From Pectobacterium wasabiae CFBP 3304 (GTDB lineage Bacteria > Pseudomonadota > Gammaproteobacteria > Enterobacterales > Enterobacteriaceae): DNA of 64,000 nt. The stretch spans positions 1,302,001 through 1,366,000 of the forward strand of contig NZ_CP015750.1 of assembly GCF_001742185.1 (NCBI RefSeq), in the 5' to 3' direction. Both the position numbers and the translations under genes were made by a program. The notes under the pieces are model-generated. The model was given only the letters and a program-made list of their open reading frames with translations. It did not search any database and was not told the DNA's origin. Numbering within the stretch: position 1 is the first letter of the stretch; each line of letters starts with the position of its first letter. This document shows positions 1-9,783 of this stretch, piece after piece.

Positions 1-992
1 ACGCTACGCCCGCTAGGATCGCTATCGTTGGCAACCAGCGGGCGAACGCCCGCATAGGCACGTAGAATTCGCGTGCTTGCCAGCGACGGCGCCAACATTG
101 AGCCTTCCCGCATCAGCGTTTCCACTTCAGCAGGCGTCACCAGCATATTGTCGATTTGATCGTAGTCGATGTGGGTTGAGGTGGTGCCAATCAGCGAAAT
201 GGTATCGCCCGGCACCAGAATGTCGGCATCTGCCGGTTTACGACAGCGGTTGATCACCATGTTGTTAATGCGGTGCCCAAGAATCAGCAGCGCACCTTTT
301 GCCGGGAACATGCGCACGCGCAGATCGGCATATTCCGCAATGTGTTGTCCCCAAATACCACCCGCGTTGACCACCACCTGCGCATATATTTCTGTTTCTA
401 CACCTTTTTTATGGTCGAAAACGCGCACGCCGGTAATACGATCGCCCTGACGAATCAGCCCAATGACCTCATGATAGGTTAGAACTTCCGCGCCATGCTC
501 GCAGGCATCGATCATGTTGGCCGCCGTCAGGCGAAAAGGATCGACAGAGCCATCCGGCACGCGAACCGCACCAATCAACGTCGGATTTGCCGCAGGCTCC
601 AGCCGTAGCGCTTCCTGCGGGTCTATTGCCTGCGCGCCAATCCCTGCCTGCTGGCAAGCGGTAATGAACTGCGTCTGCCAGCCGAGATCGTCTTCCGGCA
701 AGGTGATAAACAGACCGTCGGTTGGCTCAATGCAATGGCGGGCGATCCGCCGGAGGATCTGGTTCTCTTCAATACATTCGCGGGCAGACTCACCATCGGT
801 TACCGCATAGCGGGCACCGCTGTGTAATAAGCCGTGATTACGCCCGGTCGCTCCGGTCGCAATATCATAACGTTCAAGCAACAGGCAGCGCAGCCCACGC
901 AGGGCACAATCCCGTGCCGTACCCGCCCCCGTCGCACCACCGCCGATGACAACCACGTCAGTTTCACGCCAGTTCCCAGTATTTTGCTTCAT
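1..992 (-). CDS. glpA: Anaerobic glycerol-3-phosphate dehydrogenase subunit A (partial)
   Basis: FAD-dependent subunit that oxidises sn-glycerol 3-phosphate to dihydroxyacetone phosphate in the GlpABC complex at the inner membrane during anaerobic growth. The reading frame begins with MKQNTGNWRETDVVVIGGG at the ATG ending at 992 and shows the Rossmann FAD motif GGGATGAG near residues 15-22. It stays open to the window's left edge, so about 330 N-terminal residues of roughly 540 are present. It is divergent from glpT, the usual glpT/glpABC arrangement, which supports GlpA over the aerobic enzyme GlpD. The identification is firm; the C-terminus is outside the window. Confidence 0.93.
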   Translation of the reverse strand, partial: MKQNTGNWRETDVVVIGGGATGAGTARDCALRGLRCLLLERYDIATGATGRNHGLLHSGARYAVTDGESARECIEENQILRRIARHCIEPTDGLFITLPEDDLGWQTQFITACQQAGIGAQAIDPQEALRLEPAANPTLIGAVRVPDGSVDPFRLTAANMIDACEHGAEVLTYHEVIGLIRQGDRITGVRVFDHKKGVETEIYAQVVVNAGGIWGQHIAEYADLRVRMFPAKGALLILGHRINNMVINRCRKPADADILVPGDTISLIGTTSTHIDYDQIDNMLVTPAEVETLMREGSMLAPSLASTRILRAYAGVRPLVANDSDPSGRS

Positions 993-1122
993 GTTCTCGC
1001 TCCAGGCGGAGGATATAGAGGGTATGTATGTTGCTATTGGGACACAAAAAGGAGGGTTAATGTTTGATAAAGAGCAAAAACGAACACTAAACGAAAATAA
1101 ATGAGAGTTTAAAAACAATAAG

Positions 1123-1138
1123 TGTGATTTACATCACT
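1123..1138. promoter_or_regulatory. CRP-cAMP binding site in the glpA-glpT divergent control region
   Basis: TGTGATTTACATCACT matches the CRP consensus TGTGA-N6-TCACA at nine of ten key positions. It lies in the 320-base gap between the divergent glpA and glpT starts, where E. coli has CRP control of both operons. The rest of the gap is AT-rich and holds no gene. Confidence 0.75.
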
Positions 1139-1259
1139 AAAACCACACTGTGGAATTTTCCGATTCTGTTAACATGAGCGCAAAAATCGTCACAGTTTCA
1201 TAAAAGTGTAACATTAGCGTCATGAATCACACTCATTTGCACGCTATCCCCTTACAATA

Positions 1260-1277
1260 ACGTTCGTAATAGAACAA
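1260..1277. promoter_or_regulatory. Candidate GlpR operator before glpT
   Basis: ACGTTCGTAATAGAACAA is an imperfect palindrome resembling GlpR operators (TGTTCG-like arm facing a CGAACA-like arm) and ends 35 bases before the glpT start. A second half-site, AACGAACA, lies near 1078-1085 on the glpA side. GlpR control of both operons is known in E. coli; assignment here is by pattern only. Confidence 0.45.
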
Positions 1278-1312
1278 AAAAGCTATCGTTTTTTTTCGCA
1301 TTGGAGATATCT

Positions 1313-2662
1313 ATGCTGAGTATTTTTAGGCCCGCCGCCCACCAGCCACGCGTGTCGCAGGATCGTGTCGATCCCCTCTATCGTCGCCTACGCTGGCAGA
1401 TTTTCATGGGGATCTTTTTTGGCTACGCCGCCTACTATCTGGTACGCAAAAACTTCACACTGGCAATGCCTTATCTGATTGAACAGGGCTTCTCGCGCGG
1501 TGACCTTGGCTTTGCGCTGTCCGGTATCTCCATCGCCTACGGCTTTTCCAAATTCATCATGGGTTCGGTATCTGACCGTTCGAACCCACGGGTTTTCCTA
1601 CCTGCCGGTCTGATTCTGGCGGCTGCCGTCATGCTATTCATGGGCTTCGTACCGTGGGCAACCTCCAGCATTGCAGTCATGTTCGTCTTACTGTTCCTGT
1701 GCGGCTGGTTCCAGGGAATGGGCTGGCCACCGTGCGGACGCACCATGGTTCACTGGTGGTCACAAAAAGAACGTGGCGGCATCGTGTCCGTATGGAACTG
1801 CGCGCATAACGTCGGTGGCGGGCTTCCACCTCTGCTGTTCCTGCTGGGTATGGCCTGGTTTAACGACTGGAAAGCCGCACTCTACATGCCAGCCTTCGCC
1901 GCCATTCTGGTTGCACTCATCGCATTTGCCCTAATGCGTGATACCCCGCAATCCTGTGGTCTACCGTCAGTTGAAGAGTACAAAAACGACTATCCGGTTG
2001 ATTACAATGAAAAAGATGAAGAAGAACTGACAGCTAAGCAGATCTTCATGCAGTACGTTTTCCCGAACAAACTGCTGTGGTACATCGCTATCGCCAACGT
2101 CTTCGTTTACCTGCTGCGTTACGGCATCCTCGACTGGTCACCGACTTACCTGAAAGAAGTTAAACACTTCGCACTGGATAAATCGTCCTGGGCTTACTTC
2201 CTGTACGAATATGCGGGTATTCCAGGCACGCTGCTGTGCGGCTGGATGTCCGACAAAGTGTTCAAAGGTAACCGTGGGGCAACGGGCGTGTTCTTCATGG
2301 TACTTGTCACCATCGCCACCATCGTTTACTGGATGAACCCAGCCGGTAATCCGGGTGTGGATATGGCGTGTATGATCGTCATCGGCTTCCTGATTTACGG
2401 CCCAGTGATGCTGATTGGTCTGCACGCACTGGAACTGGCACCGAAGAAAGCAGCCGGTACCGCAGCGGGCTTCACTGGCCTGTTCGGCTACCTCGGTGGC
2501 TCCGTTGCCGCCAGCGCCATCGTTGGCTATACCGTTGACTTCTTCGGTTGGGACGGCGGCTTTATGGTGATGATCGGCGGCAGCATTATGGCTGTGCTTC
2601 TACTGATTGTTGTTATGCTGAATGAGAAAAAGCATAAAGCAGAGCTAGCCAACCGCGCCTAA
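1313..2662 (+). CDS. glpT: Glycerol-3-phosphate/phosphate antiporter GlpT
   Basis: Inner-membrane major facilitator antiporter that imports glycerol 3-phosphate in exchange for phosphate. At 449 residues with about twelve hydrophobic segments it matches the E. coli protein in length. The N-terminal [20 protein letters not shown] and following VRKNF segment carries the conserved arginine of the substrate site. The ATG at 1313 is chosen because GGAG at 1303-1306 sits at normal distance; the frame could also open at a TTG at 1301, but that is inside the ribosome site. glpQ, which follows glpT in E. coli, is absent: yigL comes next on the other strand. Confidence 0.96.
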   Translation: MLSIFRPAAHQPRVSQDRVDPLYRRLRWQIFMGIFFGYAAYYLVRKNFTLAMPYLIEQGFSRGDLGFALSGISIAYGFSKFIMGSVSDRSNPRVFLPAGLILAAAVMLFMGFVPWATSSIAVMFVLLFLCGWFQGMGWPPCGRTMVHWWSQKERGGIVSVWNCAHNVGGGLPPLLFLLGMAWFNDWKAALYMPAFAAILVALIAFALMRDTPQSCGLPSVEEYKNDYPVDYNEKDEEELTAKQIFMQYVFPNKLLWYIAIANVFVYLLRYGILDWSPTYLKEVKHFALDKSSWAYFLYEYAGIPGTLLCGWMSDKVFKGNRGATGVFFMVLVTIATIVYWMNPAGNPGVDMACMIVIGFLIYGPVMLIGLHALELAPKKAAGTAAGFTGLFGYLGGSVAASAIVGYTVDFFGWDGGFMVMIGGSIMAVLLLIVVMLNEKKHKAELANRA

Positions 2663-2680
2663 CATTTGACGTGTGTTTTA

Positions 2681-2707
2681 TGCGCGGCGTACTTGCTACG
2701 CCGCGCA
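2681..2707. terminator. Strong hairpin between convergent glpT and yigL
   Basis: TGCGCGGCGTA and TACGCCGCGCA form a perfect 11-bp GC-rich stem with a five-base loop, 18 bases past the glpT stop. No clear T run follows on either strand, so it may protect RNA ends or work with Rho rather than act as a simple intrinsic terminator. Confidence 0.5.
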
Positions 2708-2760
2708 TCATCCAACCCCACCGCCTCACCCAGCACGTCGAGATCGTCCTTGGCGATGGA

Positions 2761-3561
2761 TTACTTCAGAAACAGGTCTCGCAGGTAATTCGGCACCGCG
2801 CTGTCTGCATTAGAACCAATCACTTCGCGATCTGGCAGTAAATCCTTCAGGCGCTGATGCGCATTCTGCATGACGCAACCTTTACCCGCCATCGACAGCA
2901 TTTCGTAGTCGTTCATGCCATCGCCAAACGCCACGCACTCTTTGAGCGAGAAGCCGATAATCTTCGCGACCTGCTCTAGCGCATGGCCTTTAGACACGCC
3001 GCCCGCCATTACTTCCAGACAACTGAGCGTCGAAAAGCTCACGTTGACCCGATCGCCCCAACGCGCGTTGATCGCTTCTTCCAACGGCAACAGTTGTTCG
3101 TGAGAATCGCAGGTAAAGAACACTTTGCTGATGCCATCGGTCTCAAGCAGTGTGGGTTCAAACAGCTTGTATTTAAAGATCGACTCTTTGAAGAAACGCT
3201 CTTCTTCAGCACGTGGACGGTTCATAAACCAGTCGTCGTCACGGTAAACGTGCGTCAGCATATCGGGGTTCGTGTGTACGACACTGTAGAGGTCGCGGGC
3301 AATGTCCTGATCCAGATTGTGGCTGAAAATCAGCTCGCCCTGCGAGTTGTGAACACGCGCGCCATTCGAGGTAATCATAAACGCGCTGATACCGAGATTA
3401 TCGCGGATCTGCGCGACATCCATGTGGTGCCGTCCGGTAGCGAACACAAAGTGAATCCCTTTCTCCGTCAGCAGCCGGAGGGTTTCTTTCGCATACGGGG
3501 ACAGCGAATGGTCAGGTGACAGCAGTGTGCCATCTAAATCGGACGCAACAACATGGTACAT
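2761..3561 (-). CDS. yigL: HAD-superfamily phosphatase YigL (pyridoxal phosphate/sugar phosphate)
   Basis: Cytosolic Cof-type haloacid dehalogenase phosphatase of 266 residues, the E. coli YigL length. The nucleophile motif DLDGT is at residues 9-13, the TSNGA region near 64, and the metal-binding GDGMNDYEML near 213-222. E. coli YigL dephosphorylates pyridoxal phosphate and sugar phosphates and is involved in the SgrS-mediated sugar-phosphate stress response. In E. coli pldB-yigL are co-transcribed; here yigL follows pldB on the same strand after about 48 bases, so co-transcription is likely. Confidence 0.93.
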   Translation of the reverse strand: MYHVVASDLDGTLLSPDHSLSPYAKETLRLLTEKGIHFVFATGRHHMDVAQIRDNLGISAFMITSNGARVHNSQGELIFSHNLDQDIARDLYSVVHTNPDMLTHVYRDDDWFMNRPRAEEERFFKESIFKYKLFEPTLLETDGISKVFFTCDSHEQLLPLEEAINARWGDRVNVSFSTLSCLEVMAGGVSKGHALEQVAKIIGFSLKECVAFGDGMNDYEMLSMAGKGCVMQNAHQRLKDLLPDREVIGSNADSAVPNYLRDLFLK

Positions 3562-3609
3562 AACGATGAGATCTCACTTCTGGTGTAGTGGCGGCACGCG
3601 CCGCAAAAA

Positions 3610-4647
3610 TTAATGATAACGCGCAAAGTGCGAAAAAATCAGCGCAAATGCCTGAGCGCGGAGGTGATCTGTTTCAAAGAGAATTTCATGCCGCGCACCG
3701 CAGATAACCTGTAAAACGCCGTCAACATTGGCGTTACCGTTCTGCGCCAGTGCCTGACAAAACGTATTCTGACTACGGTTATCTACCACGCGATCTTCCT
3801 GCGCCTGCAATAGCAGAAGCGGCGTGGTGATGGCGCTAGCCTGTGACAGCAACTGCTTTCCCACCAGTAGCGCCTCGCGCACCCAATGGTAAGTCGGCCC
3901 ACCTACGCGCAAATCCGGCGAATCCGCATAAAAGCGAATACTGCGCTGGTAGCGCTCACGGCTGTGCGTCAGCACATTCATCCGATAAGGCAAAGGGCGC
4001 CACTGTCCGGTGCCGATCGCGTAATAATCACGTATCGCCGGGCGACGCTCCGCCCAATCGACAATCCATCCAGCCACACAGTGCGGAAGCGGTAAATGAA
4101 TACCAAACATCGGCGCACACAGTGCCACCGCATCAAACGTCGCGGGTTGGCGAGCCAGAAGCTGTGCCAGAATCGCACCGCCCATGGAATGGGCTAACGC
4201 AAACCGTCGGGTATATCGCTTAACGTCAATGTGTTGCTGGCACAGCGTTTCGGCATCATCGACATAATCACTGAAGCGCAGCACGTGTCCACGGTGGCGG
4301 TCTTGCAACATCCGTCCAGATCGCCCTTGCCCACGGTGATCCATGATGAGCACATCATAGCCGCGATGAAAAAGATCGTAAGCCACTTCGCTGTATTTAA
4401 CATAGCTTTCGATACGGCCTGAAAAGACAACAACAATCTTGTCATGCTGGGGCGCGGTAAAACGAACAAACCGGATTGGCACAGCATCCACGCCAGAGAA
4501 TTCGCCCTCTTCGCGCTGACGCCAGAAATCCAGTAATTCTCCGGTAGCAAACGCGGCAAACTGCGCTTCTCGCGTCAGCAGACTGGTCATTAACGATTCA
4601 GGCGTTAACCGTTCCGACGCAAACAACGTATTGGGGCGTTGGATCAT
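3610..4647 (-). CDS. pldB: Lysophospholipase L2
   Basis: Alpha/beta hydrolase that removes the acyl chain from lysophospholipids at the inner membrane. It shows DHRGQGRSG and the nucleophile elbow AHSMGG, and ends with the histidine-bearing GARHEILFE. The frame extends further upstream, but the ATG at 4647 (MIQRPNTLF) has GGAGAA seven bases before it and gives 345 residues, close to the family's 340. It is divergent from rhtB, as in E. coli, and heads a pldB-yigL unit. Confidence 0.93.
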   Translation of the reverse strand: MIQRPNTLFASERLTPESLMTSLLTREAQFAAFATGELLDFWRQREEGEFSGVDAVPIRFVRFTAPQHDKIVVVFSGRIESYVKYSEVAYDLFHRGYDVLIMDHRGQGRSGRMLQDRHRGHVLRFSDYVDDAETLCQQHIDVKRYTRRFALAHSMGGAILAQLLARQPATFDAVALCAPMFGIHLPLPHCVAGWIVDWAERRPAIRDYYAIGTGQWRPLPYRMNVLTHSRERYQRSIRFYADSPDLRVGGPTYHWVREALLVGKQLLSQASAITTPLLLLQAQEDRVVDNRSQNTFCQALAQNGNANVDGVLQVICGARHEILFETDHLRAQAFALIFSHFARYH

Positions 4648-4779
4648 CACACTTCTCCGGTGACGCAGGGAAAACAAAGCTAGCGGAAGAACATGACAAG
4701 CAGTAGAGCACAAGCGTATTGTGACACAAAAAACAGACAGACTCTCGTAATACAGAACGTGGTTCAGGAGCCGTATTTC

Positions 4780-5400
4780 ATGACATTGGATTGGTGGTTA
4801 ACCTACTTACTCACAACGCTTATTCTCAGTCTTTCACCCGGTTCGGGTGCCATCAATACCATGAGCACCGGCATCAGCCACGGTTATCGCGGCGCAGCAG
4901 CCTCCATCTGTGGCTTACAGGTTGGAATATCCATTGATATCGTTCTGGTTGGCATCGGGTTGGGTGCACTGCTTAATCAGTCCGTGCTGGCTTTTGAGCT
5001 TCTAAAATGGCTGGGCGCGGCTTATCTGATCTGGTTGGGCATTCAGCAGTGGCGTGCTGCTGGCGCACTCGACCTTCAGGCGCTTGCCAGCACCATGCCG
5101 CGTCGTAAGCTCTTTAAACGAGCGATACTGGTGAACCTGACCAACCCGAAAAGTATTGTGTTTCTGGCAGCACTGTTTCCGCAGTTCATCATCCCCCATC
5201 AACCGCAGGCCGCACAGTATCTGGTGCTGGGCATCACCACCATTGTGGTCGATATTATCGTGATGATTGGCTACGCTGCACTGGCTACGCGCATCGCAGG
5301 ATGGCTGAAAGGTCCACGACAAATGAAGACGCTTAACCGAGTATTCGGCTCGCTGTTCATGCTGGTCGGCGCGCTACTCGCCACGGCGAGAAAAGCCTGA
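4780..5400 (+). CDS. rhtB: Homoserine/homoserine lactone efflux protein RhtB
   Basis: LysE-family inner-membrane exporter with about six membrane segments. In E. coli it exports homoserine, homoserine lactone and threonine. The start is set at the ATG of [13 protein letters not shown] because the family begins there and CAGGAG lies ten bases upstream; this gives 206 residues, identical to E. coli. The family signature [14 protein letters not shown] is at residues 17-30, and NLTNPKS is near 119. It is convergent with its paralogue rhtC, the conserved E. coli arrangement. Confidence 0.94.
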   Translation: MTLDWWLTYLLTTLILSLSPGSGAINTMSTGISHGYRGAAASICGLQVGISIDIVLVGIGLGALLNQSVLAFELLKWLGAAYLIWLGIQQWRAAGALDLQALASTMPRRKLFKRAILVNLTNPKSIVFLAALFPQFIIPHQPQAAQYLVLGITTIVVDIIVMIGYAALATRIAGWLKGPRQMKTLNRVFGSLFMLVGALLATARKA

Positions 5401-5406
5401 TTAAAG

Positions 5407-5436
5407 CAGCGCGCCGTATCGGATCGCAACGCGCTG
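5407..5436. terminator. Hairpin between convergent rhtB and rhtC
   Basis: CAGCGCG and CGCGCTG form a seven-base stem around a 16-base loop in the 72-base gap between the two stop codons. On the minus strand a short TTTAAT follows. A bidirectional terminator is plausible but weak. Confidence 0.3.
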
Positions 5437-5472
5437 TTATTACTCTGGGAGAGACATTCTCACCGAGAAAGG

Positions 5473-6096
5473 TTAGCGAGAGAAAATCAGGTGCAGGCCA
5501 AAACCGGTAAACAACACGCCCGCCACGCCATCCACCCATTTAGCCAGACGCTGATAGCCACGACGTATGGTCGGTAGGGCGAAAACCATCGCAACCAGAC
5601 TGAACCAGATCAGCGTTTCAATCGAGATCAGCGCAAACAGCCCCCAACGCGCCCCACTGCCGACGCTGTCGCCGACAAACAGCGAAAACACGCTGCCGAA
5701 ATAGATCAGCGCCTTTGGGTTAGCCAGATTCGTCAGCAGCCCACGCATAAAAGTTTTGCCACGCTGCGGCAATACCACCGCCGTTTCCTGCGTGGTTTCC
5801 AACTGCGCTTTACGCCGCGCCGAGCGCAGCATCTGCCAGCCCATCCAGCACAGATACAGCCCACCGCCAACGGTAATTGCCGTATGCAGCCAGGCCATTT
5901 TTTGCAACAGCAGGTGCAGCCCCAACAGTGCGATAGCCGCCCAGACCACAACGCCCAGAGAAATACCCAGCACGCCCATCATCGCTTCACGGCGGGAACG
6001 ACTGGCCGCCGTTTGTGAAACGAAAAAGAAATCCGGCCCCGGGCTCATCAGTGCAATGAAATGCACCAGCGCCACCGTCAGAAATAGCATCAGCAT
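5473..6096 (-). CDS. rhtC: Threonine export protein RhtC
   Basis: LysE-family exporter, paralogue of rhtB, giving threonine resistance in E. coli. MLMLFLTVALVHFIALMSPG and DFFFVSQTA match RhtC almost residue for residue. The ATG at 6096 is preceded by AGGAAA and gives 207 residues; an in-frame start nine codons upstream has no ribosome site. NLANPKA near residue 124 and the C-terminal GFGLHLIFSR are family features. It follows recQ on the same strand after 43 bases, as in E. coli. Confidence 0.94.
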   Translation of the reverse strand: MLMLFLTVALVHFIALMSPGPDFFFVSQTAASRSRREAMMGVLGISLGVVVWAAIALLGLHLLLQKMAWLHTAITVGGGLYLCWMGWQMLRSARRKAQLETTQETAVVLPQRGKTFMRGLLTNLANPKALIYFGSVFSLFVGDSVGSGARWGLFALISIETLIWFSLVAMVFALPTIRRGYQRLAKWVDGVAGVLFTGFGLHLIFSR

Positions 6097-6139
6097 GTTG
6101 GTTTTCCTGTTTGTTAAATACACTCAGACAAGACGAGCA

Positions 6140-7966
6140 TCACTCGTCATCATTATCGACATGATCGCGGATCATGTTCATGAAAGGTGCACCAAAACGT
6201 TCGAGTTTGCGGTGTCCTACCCCGTTGATATTCAACAACTCACCCGCGGTGATCGGCATCAGTTCCGCCATCTCCAGCAGCGTCGCATCGCTGAACACCA
6301 CGTAAGGTGGAATATTATCTTCATCCGCAATGGATTTACGCAGTTTGCGCAATTTGGCAAACAGCTTGCGGTCGTAATTTCCGCCGTAAGATTTTTGATT
6401 CGCTCGGGGTTTCAGGTTAATCACACGCGGCACAGCCAGTTGCAGCGGCATTTCACCCCGCAATACTGGACGCGCAGATTCGGTAAGCTGTACGGCAGAA
6501 TGCATCGTAATGTTCTGGTTCAACAAACCCAGATGAATCAATTGGCGCAGCACGCTGACCCAATGTTCCTGCGATTTGTCTTTACCAATACCGTAGACCG
6601 GTAGTTTGTCATGGCCGAAGTCACGAATACGCTGGTTATTCGCACCGCGCAGCACCTCAACAATATACCCCAGACCAAAACGCTGCCCGACTCGGTATAC
6701 GCAGGAGAGCGCCTTTTGCGCTTCAACCAACCCGTCGTAACGCTTCGGCGGATCGAGACAAACATCGCAGTTACCGCAGGCCTCTTGGCGTCCCTCACCG
6801 AAATAGTTCAGTAACACCAGACGGCGGCAGGTCTGCGCCTCGGCAAACGCGCCCATCGCATTGAGCTTATGACGTTCAATATCCAACTGCGGTCCGGCGG
6901 GTTTCTCTTCCAGACAACGGCGCAGCCACGCCATATCCGCCGGATCGTAGAACAGCGCGGCTTCGGCAGCGAGGCCATCACGCCCGGCACGTCCCGTTTC
7001 CTGATAGTAGGATTCGATGTTGCGCGGAATATCAAAATGCACCACAAACCGCACGTTAGGCTTGTTGATGCCCATACCAAAGGCGACGGTTGCAACCACG
7101 ACTTGAAGATCGTCACGCAGGAACGCTTCCTGCACTTGAGCGCGCCGCTCATTGTCCAACCCGGCGTGATATGCCCCTGCGCTCAGCCCACGAGCCTGCA
7201 AACGCGCGCTGATGTCTTCCACGCGGGAGCGGCTATTACAGTAAATGATGCCACTTTTTCCGCGCTGCCCCTGCACGAACATCCAGAGCTGGTCGAGCGG
7301 TTTGAACTTCTCCACCAGCGTGTAGCGAATATTCGGGCGGTCAAAACTGCTGATCTGAATCAGCGGCGAGTGAAGATCCAACAGGCGAACAATATCGTTC
7401 CGCGTGGTCTCATCGGCGGTGGCCGTCAGTGCAATAAAAGGAAGGTGAGGAAAACGCTGTTTAATCTGCCCCAGCGCCCGGTATTCAGGACGGAAATCGT
7501 GTCCCCACTGGGAAATGCAGTGCGCTTCATCCACCGCGATCAGTGAAATCTGCCAGTGGGCGAGATGATCAAGGAAACTGTCCGTTGTCAGGCGTTCCGG
7601 CGCGATATAAAGCAGTTTGATCTGGCCGGTACGACAGCCCGCCATTACCTCAAGCTGCTGTTCGCGCGTCTGCGTCGAATTGAGACACGCTGCCGAAACA
7701 CCGTAAGCCTGAAGCTGATCGACCTGATCTTTCATCAACGAAATCAGCGGAGACACCACCAACGTCAACCCGTCCATCACTAGCGCAGGGATTTGGTAGC
7801 ACAGAGATTTGCCGCCGCCTGTCGGCATAATGACCAGACAGTCCTGCCCACTGAGCGTCGCGCTGATAATTTCCTGCTGACCCGGTCGGAATTGCTGGTA
7901 GCCGAACGTGTCCCGTAGAACCTGAACCGCCAGCGCTTCCTTATTCAATACTTCCGCCGTAGACAC
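6140..7966 (-). CDS. recQ: ATP-dependent DNA helicase RecQ
   Basis: 3'-5' superfamily 2 helicase of the RecF recombination pathway. It has 608 residues, with Walker [10 protein letters not shown] near 48-56, the DEAH box in [17 protein letters not shown] near 147, motif [12 protein letters not shown] near 325, zinc-binding cysteines in the CGNCDVC region near 395, a winged-helix domain, and a C-terminal HRDC domain from about 530. The start is GTG at 7966, preceded by GGGGAAGG. The order pldA-recQ-rhtC is as in E. coli. Confidence 0.96.
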   Translation of the reverse strand: MSTAEVLNKEALAVQVLRDTFGYQQFRPGQQEIISATLSGQDCLVIMPTGGGKSLCYQIPALVMDGLTLVVSPLISLMKDQVDQLQAYGVSAACLNSTQTREQQLEVMAGCRTGQIKLLYIAPERLTTDSFLDHLAHWQISLIAVDEAHCISQWGHDFRPEYRALGQIKQRFPHLPFIALTATADETTRNDIVRLLDLHSPLIQISSFDRPNIRYTLVEKFKPLDQLWMFVQGQRGKSGIIYCNSRSRVEDISARLQARGLSAGAYHAGLDNERRAQVQEAFLRDDLQVVVATVAFGMGINKPNVRFVVHFDIPRNIESYYQETGRAGRDGLAAEAALFYDPADMAWLRRCLEEKPAGPQLDIERHKLNAMGAFAEAQTCRRLVLLNYFGEGRQEACGNCDVCLDPPKRYDGLVEAQKALSCVYRVGQRFGLGYIVEVLRGANNQRIRDFGHDKLPVYGIGKDKSQEHWVSVLRQLIHLGLLNQNITMHSAVQLTESARPVLRGEMPLQLAVPRVINLKPRANQKSYGGNYDRKLFAKLRKLRKSIADEDNIPPYVVFSDATLLEMAELMPITAGELLNINGVGHRKLERFGAPFMNMIRDHVDNDDE

Positions 7967-8048
7967 GCCTTCCCCAATTCAATGAAATCAAACAGGCGCT
8001 ATTTTCAGCGCCGTCGGATAAAACTGCAATCGCTAAATCACACGATCG

Positions 8049-8915
8049 TTAGAACATGTCGTTCAGCGTCACCCCAACACCGAAGCGGGTCTGACGATGG
8101 TTGTAATCAATCAGGGATTCACCGTAGCCGCTGAAGACCTTGGTGTAGAAGCGGACATGACGCGTCAGCGGATAGCTCCAGCCCAGTTCACCGCCGCCGT
8201 AGCCGCTGTTCCAGTTATAACGCCCTTCCGCGCTAAACACGCTGTCGCCCCACACATAGCCGACGCGTAAACGGTAATGGCCCATGTATTTGGTGATATC
8301 CGGATTATCGTCCTCACTGTCGGAGAAACGCACCCACGGCTTCACATCAACCTGCCAGTTGCCGTTTTGCGCCATCAGACGCGCATAAGCGCGGTTCCAA
8401 CTGCGTGAAGTTGGATCAGAACGGCCGTTAGACTGGTGGTTAAAGCCCACTTCCACATCTCGCAGCGTCCAGCCTGCTAATGTGTAGTGGGTTGCCCAGC
8501 CCAGGAAGACCTGTGGCTCATAGTTGGTTTCACGGAACGGAGAAGATTCGCTTTTATTAGACAACTGCCACCAAGAACGCTGTGTATAAGACGCGCCCAG
8601 CAGCGAATTATCACCCAGAATACCACGCCAGATCGGGAACCCGAGGCTCAACTGATAGTGCACTTCATCTTTACGTGCTTCATCGCCCCAGTTATAACTC
8701 TGTATCGCCGTCTTATTGATGTTACTGGTATAGGTATACAGTAAGTAGTTGCTTTCGTAAGGATAAAGAATAAACGGGGTATCGTGCTCTTGTAACAGGC
8801 TAGCGATAATACTGCCACGAACCGCCGGTTGATTCGGCGCAGGTGCGTTGGTCGTATCTTCAGCATGAGCCTGTGCCATCAGTAATGTTGCCAGTGCGAG
8901 TACTATTTTACGCAT
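8049..8915 (-). CDS. pldA: Outer membrane phospholipase A
   Basis: Twelve-stranded outer-membrane barrel enzyme that hydrolyses misplaced phospholipids; active as a calcium-dependent dimer. The 288 residues begin with a signal peptide cleaved after MAQAHA (about residue 18). The catalytic NHQSNGRSDPTSRSWNR segment carries the histidine, serine and asparagine of the family. Alternating aromatic strands end with a terminal phenylalanine (VGVTLNDMF), the outer-membrane sorting signal. The upstream gap toward yigI holds three 18-base direct repeats. Confidence 0.95.
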   Translation of the reverse strand: MRKIVLALATLLMAQAHAEDTTNAPAPNQPAVRGSIIASLLQEHDTPFILYPYESNYLLYTYTSNINKTAIQSYNWGDEARKDEVHYQLSLGFPIWRGILGDNSLLGASYTQRSWWQLSNKSESSPFRETNYEPQVFLGWATHYTLAGWTLRDVEVGFNHQSNGRSDPTSRSWNRAYARLMAQNGNWQVDVKPWVRFSDSEDDNPDITKYMGHYRLRVGYVWGDSVFSAEGRYNWNSGYGGGELGWSYPLTRHVRFYTKVFSGYGESLIDYNHRQTRFGVGVTLNDMF

Positions 8916-8948
8916 TCATTTTCTCCGACATAGTTTTCCTCAGGCATT

Positions 8949-9002
8949 CTTTTATCCAAATAAATGCTTTTATTTAAATAAATTCTTTTATGTAAATAAG
9001 GA
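8949..9002. repeat. Three imperfect 18-bp direct repeats upstream of pldA
   Basis: CTTTTATCCAAATAAATG, CTTTTATTTAAATAAATT and CTTTTATGTAAATAAGGA follow one another without spacer, each sharing CTTTTAT-N2-AAATAA. They lie 34 bases before the pldA start, inside the divergent pldA-yigI gap, where a promoter for pldA would fall. Such AT-rich iterons could bind a regulator or nucleoid protein; no function is known to me. Confidence 0.8.
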
Positions 9003-9187
9003 TAAGCTCTTCCCCACTCAAACCCGCCATTCTACACAGTTCAACGGCGTTTGAATTACCGTTCCCCGGTTTCTCGGCTTTTTCTGGCAAGAAACAAAAT
9101 CAATGCATAAAATAAACATCCACATAACAAAAAGACATCAAATTAACCGTATTTAACGCGTGTCTCTTATTTGGGCGGGAAACAACT

Positions 9188-9667
9188 ATGGCTGACGTAC
9201 AGGGAACCACCTTAACCAGAGATACCGTGCGCCAGCTCGTTGGCGAGATTTTCATTTACAAGATGCCATTCAACATCGAGCTAGGCCTTGAACTACAGCA
9301 GTTTGAAGCCGACAAAGCCGTCCTGGCGTTCGCTCGGCAAGATAAGCTCATCGGCAATGCGGCACAAAAGATCCTGCATGGTGGCGTGATCGCCGCCGGG
9401 TTAGATGTCGCAGCCGGATTAGTCTGCGTCGGCAACACGCTGCTGCGCCATGAGACGATCAGCGAGCAAGAGTTTCATCACCGGCTTGCACGTATGGGAA
9501 CCATTGATATGCGGGTCGATTACCTACGCCCAGGCTATGGAGAACATTTCACTATTACCAGCACGCTGCTGCGCGGTGGTAATAAAATCGCGGTCGCGCG
9601 CGCCGAATTGCATAACGAACAGGGTTCGCATCTGGCCAGCGCCACCGCAACCTATATTGTCGGGTAG
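9188..9667 (+). CDS. yigI: Acyl-CoA thioesterase YigI
   Basis: Hotdog-fold thioesterase of 159 residues. It matches E. coli YigI along its length: [15 protein letters not shown], then [20 protein letters not shown] and the terminal SATATYIVG. YigI in E. coli hydrolyses medium- and long-chain acyl-CoA. The HGGV segment is the usual hotdog helix. GGGAAACA precedes the ATG. It is divergent from pldA, the same neighbour as in E. coli, and is followed by rarD. Confidence 0.92.
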   Translation: MADVQGTTLTRDTVRQLVGEIFIYKMPFNIELGLELQQFEADKAVLAFARQDKLIGNAAQKILHGGVIAAGLDVAAGLVCVGNTLLRHETISEQEFHHRLARMGTIDMRVDYLRPGYGEHFTITSTLLRGGNKIAVARAELHNEQGSHLASATATYIVG

Positions 9668-9783
9668 CGTTTATCGTTGGCAGACATCCACCATTGGCAA
9701 ACCATGTCATGAACACTTTACGTGAAAGCGCTCACAGTTTTGGGTAGACTTAGCGTTTTCCCGCCGTCCTTATCGAGTTACCC

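Noticed and set aside
5756..6604. A 282-codon plus-strand frame across rhtC and recQ
   Set aside because: It spans the 3' end of recQ and most of rhtC in antisense, with unnatural composition and no domain; not a gene.
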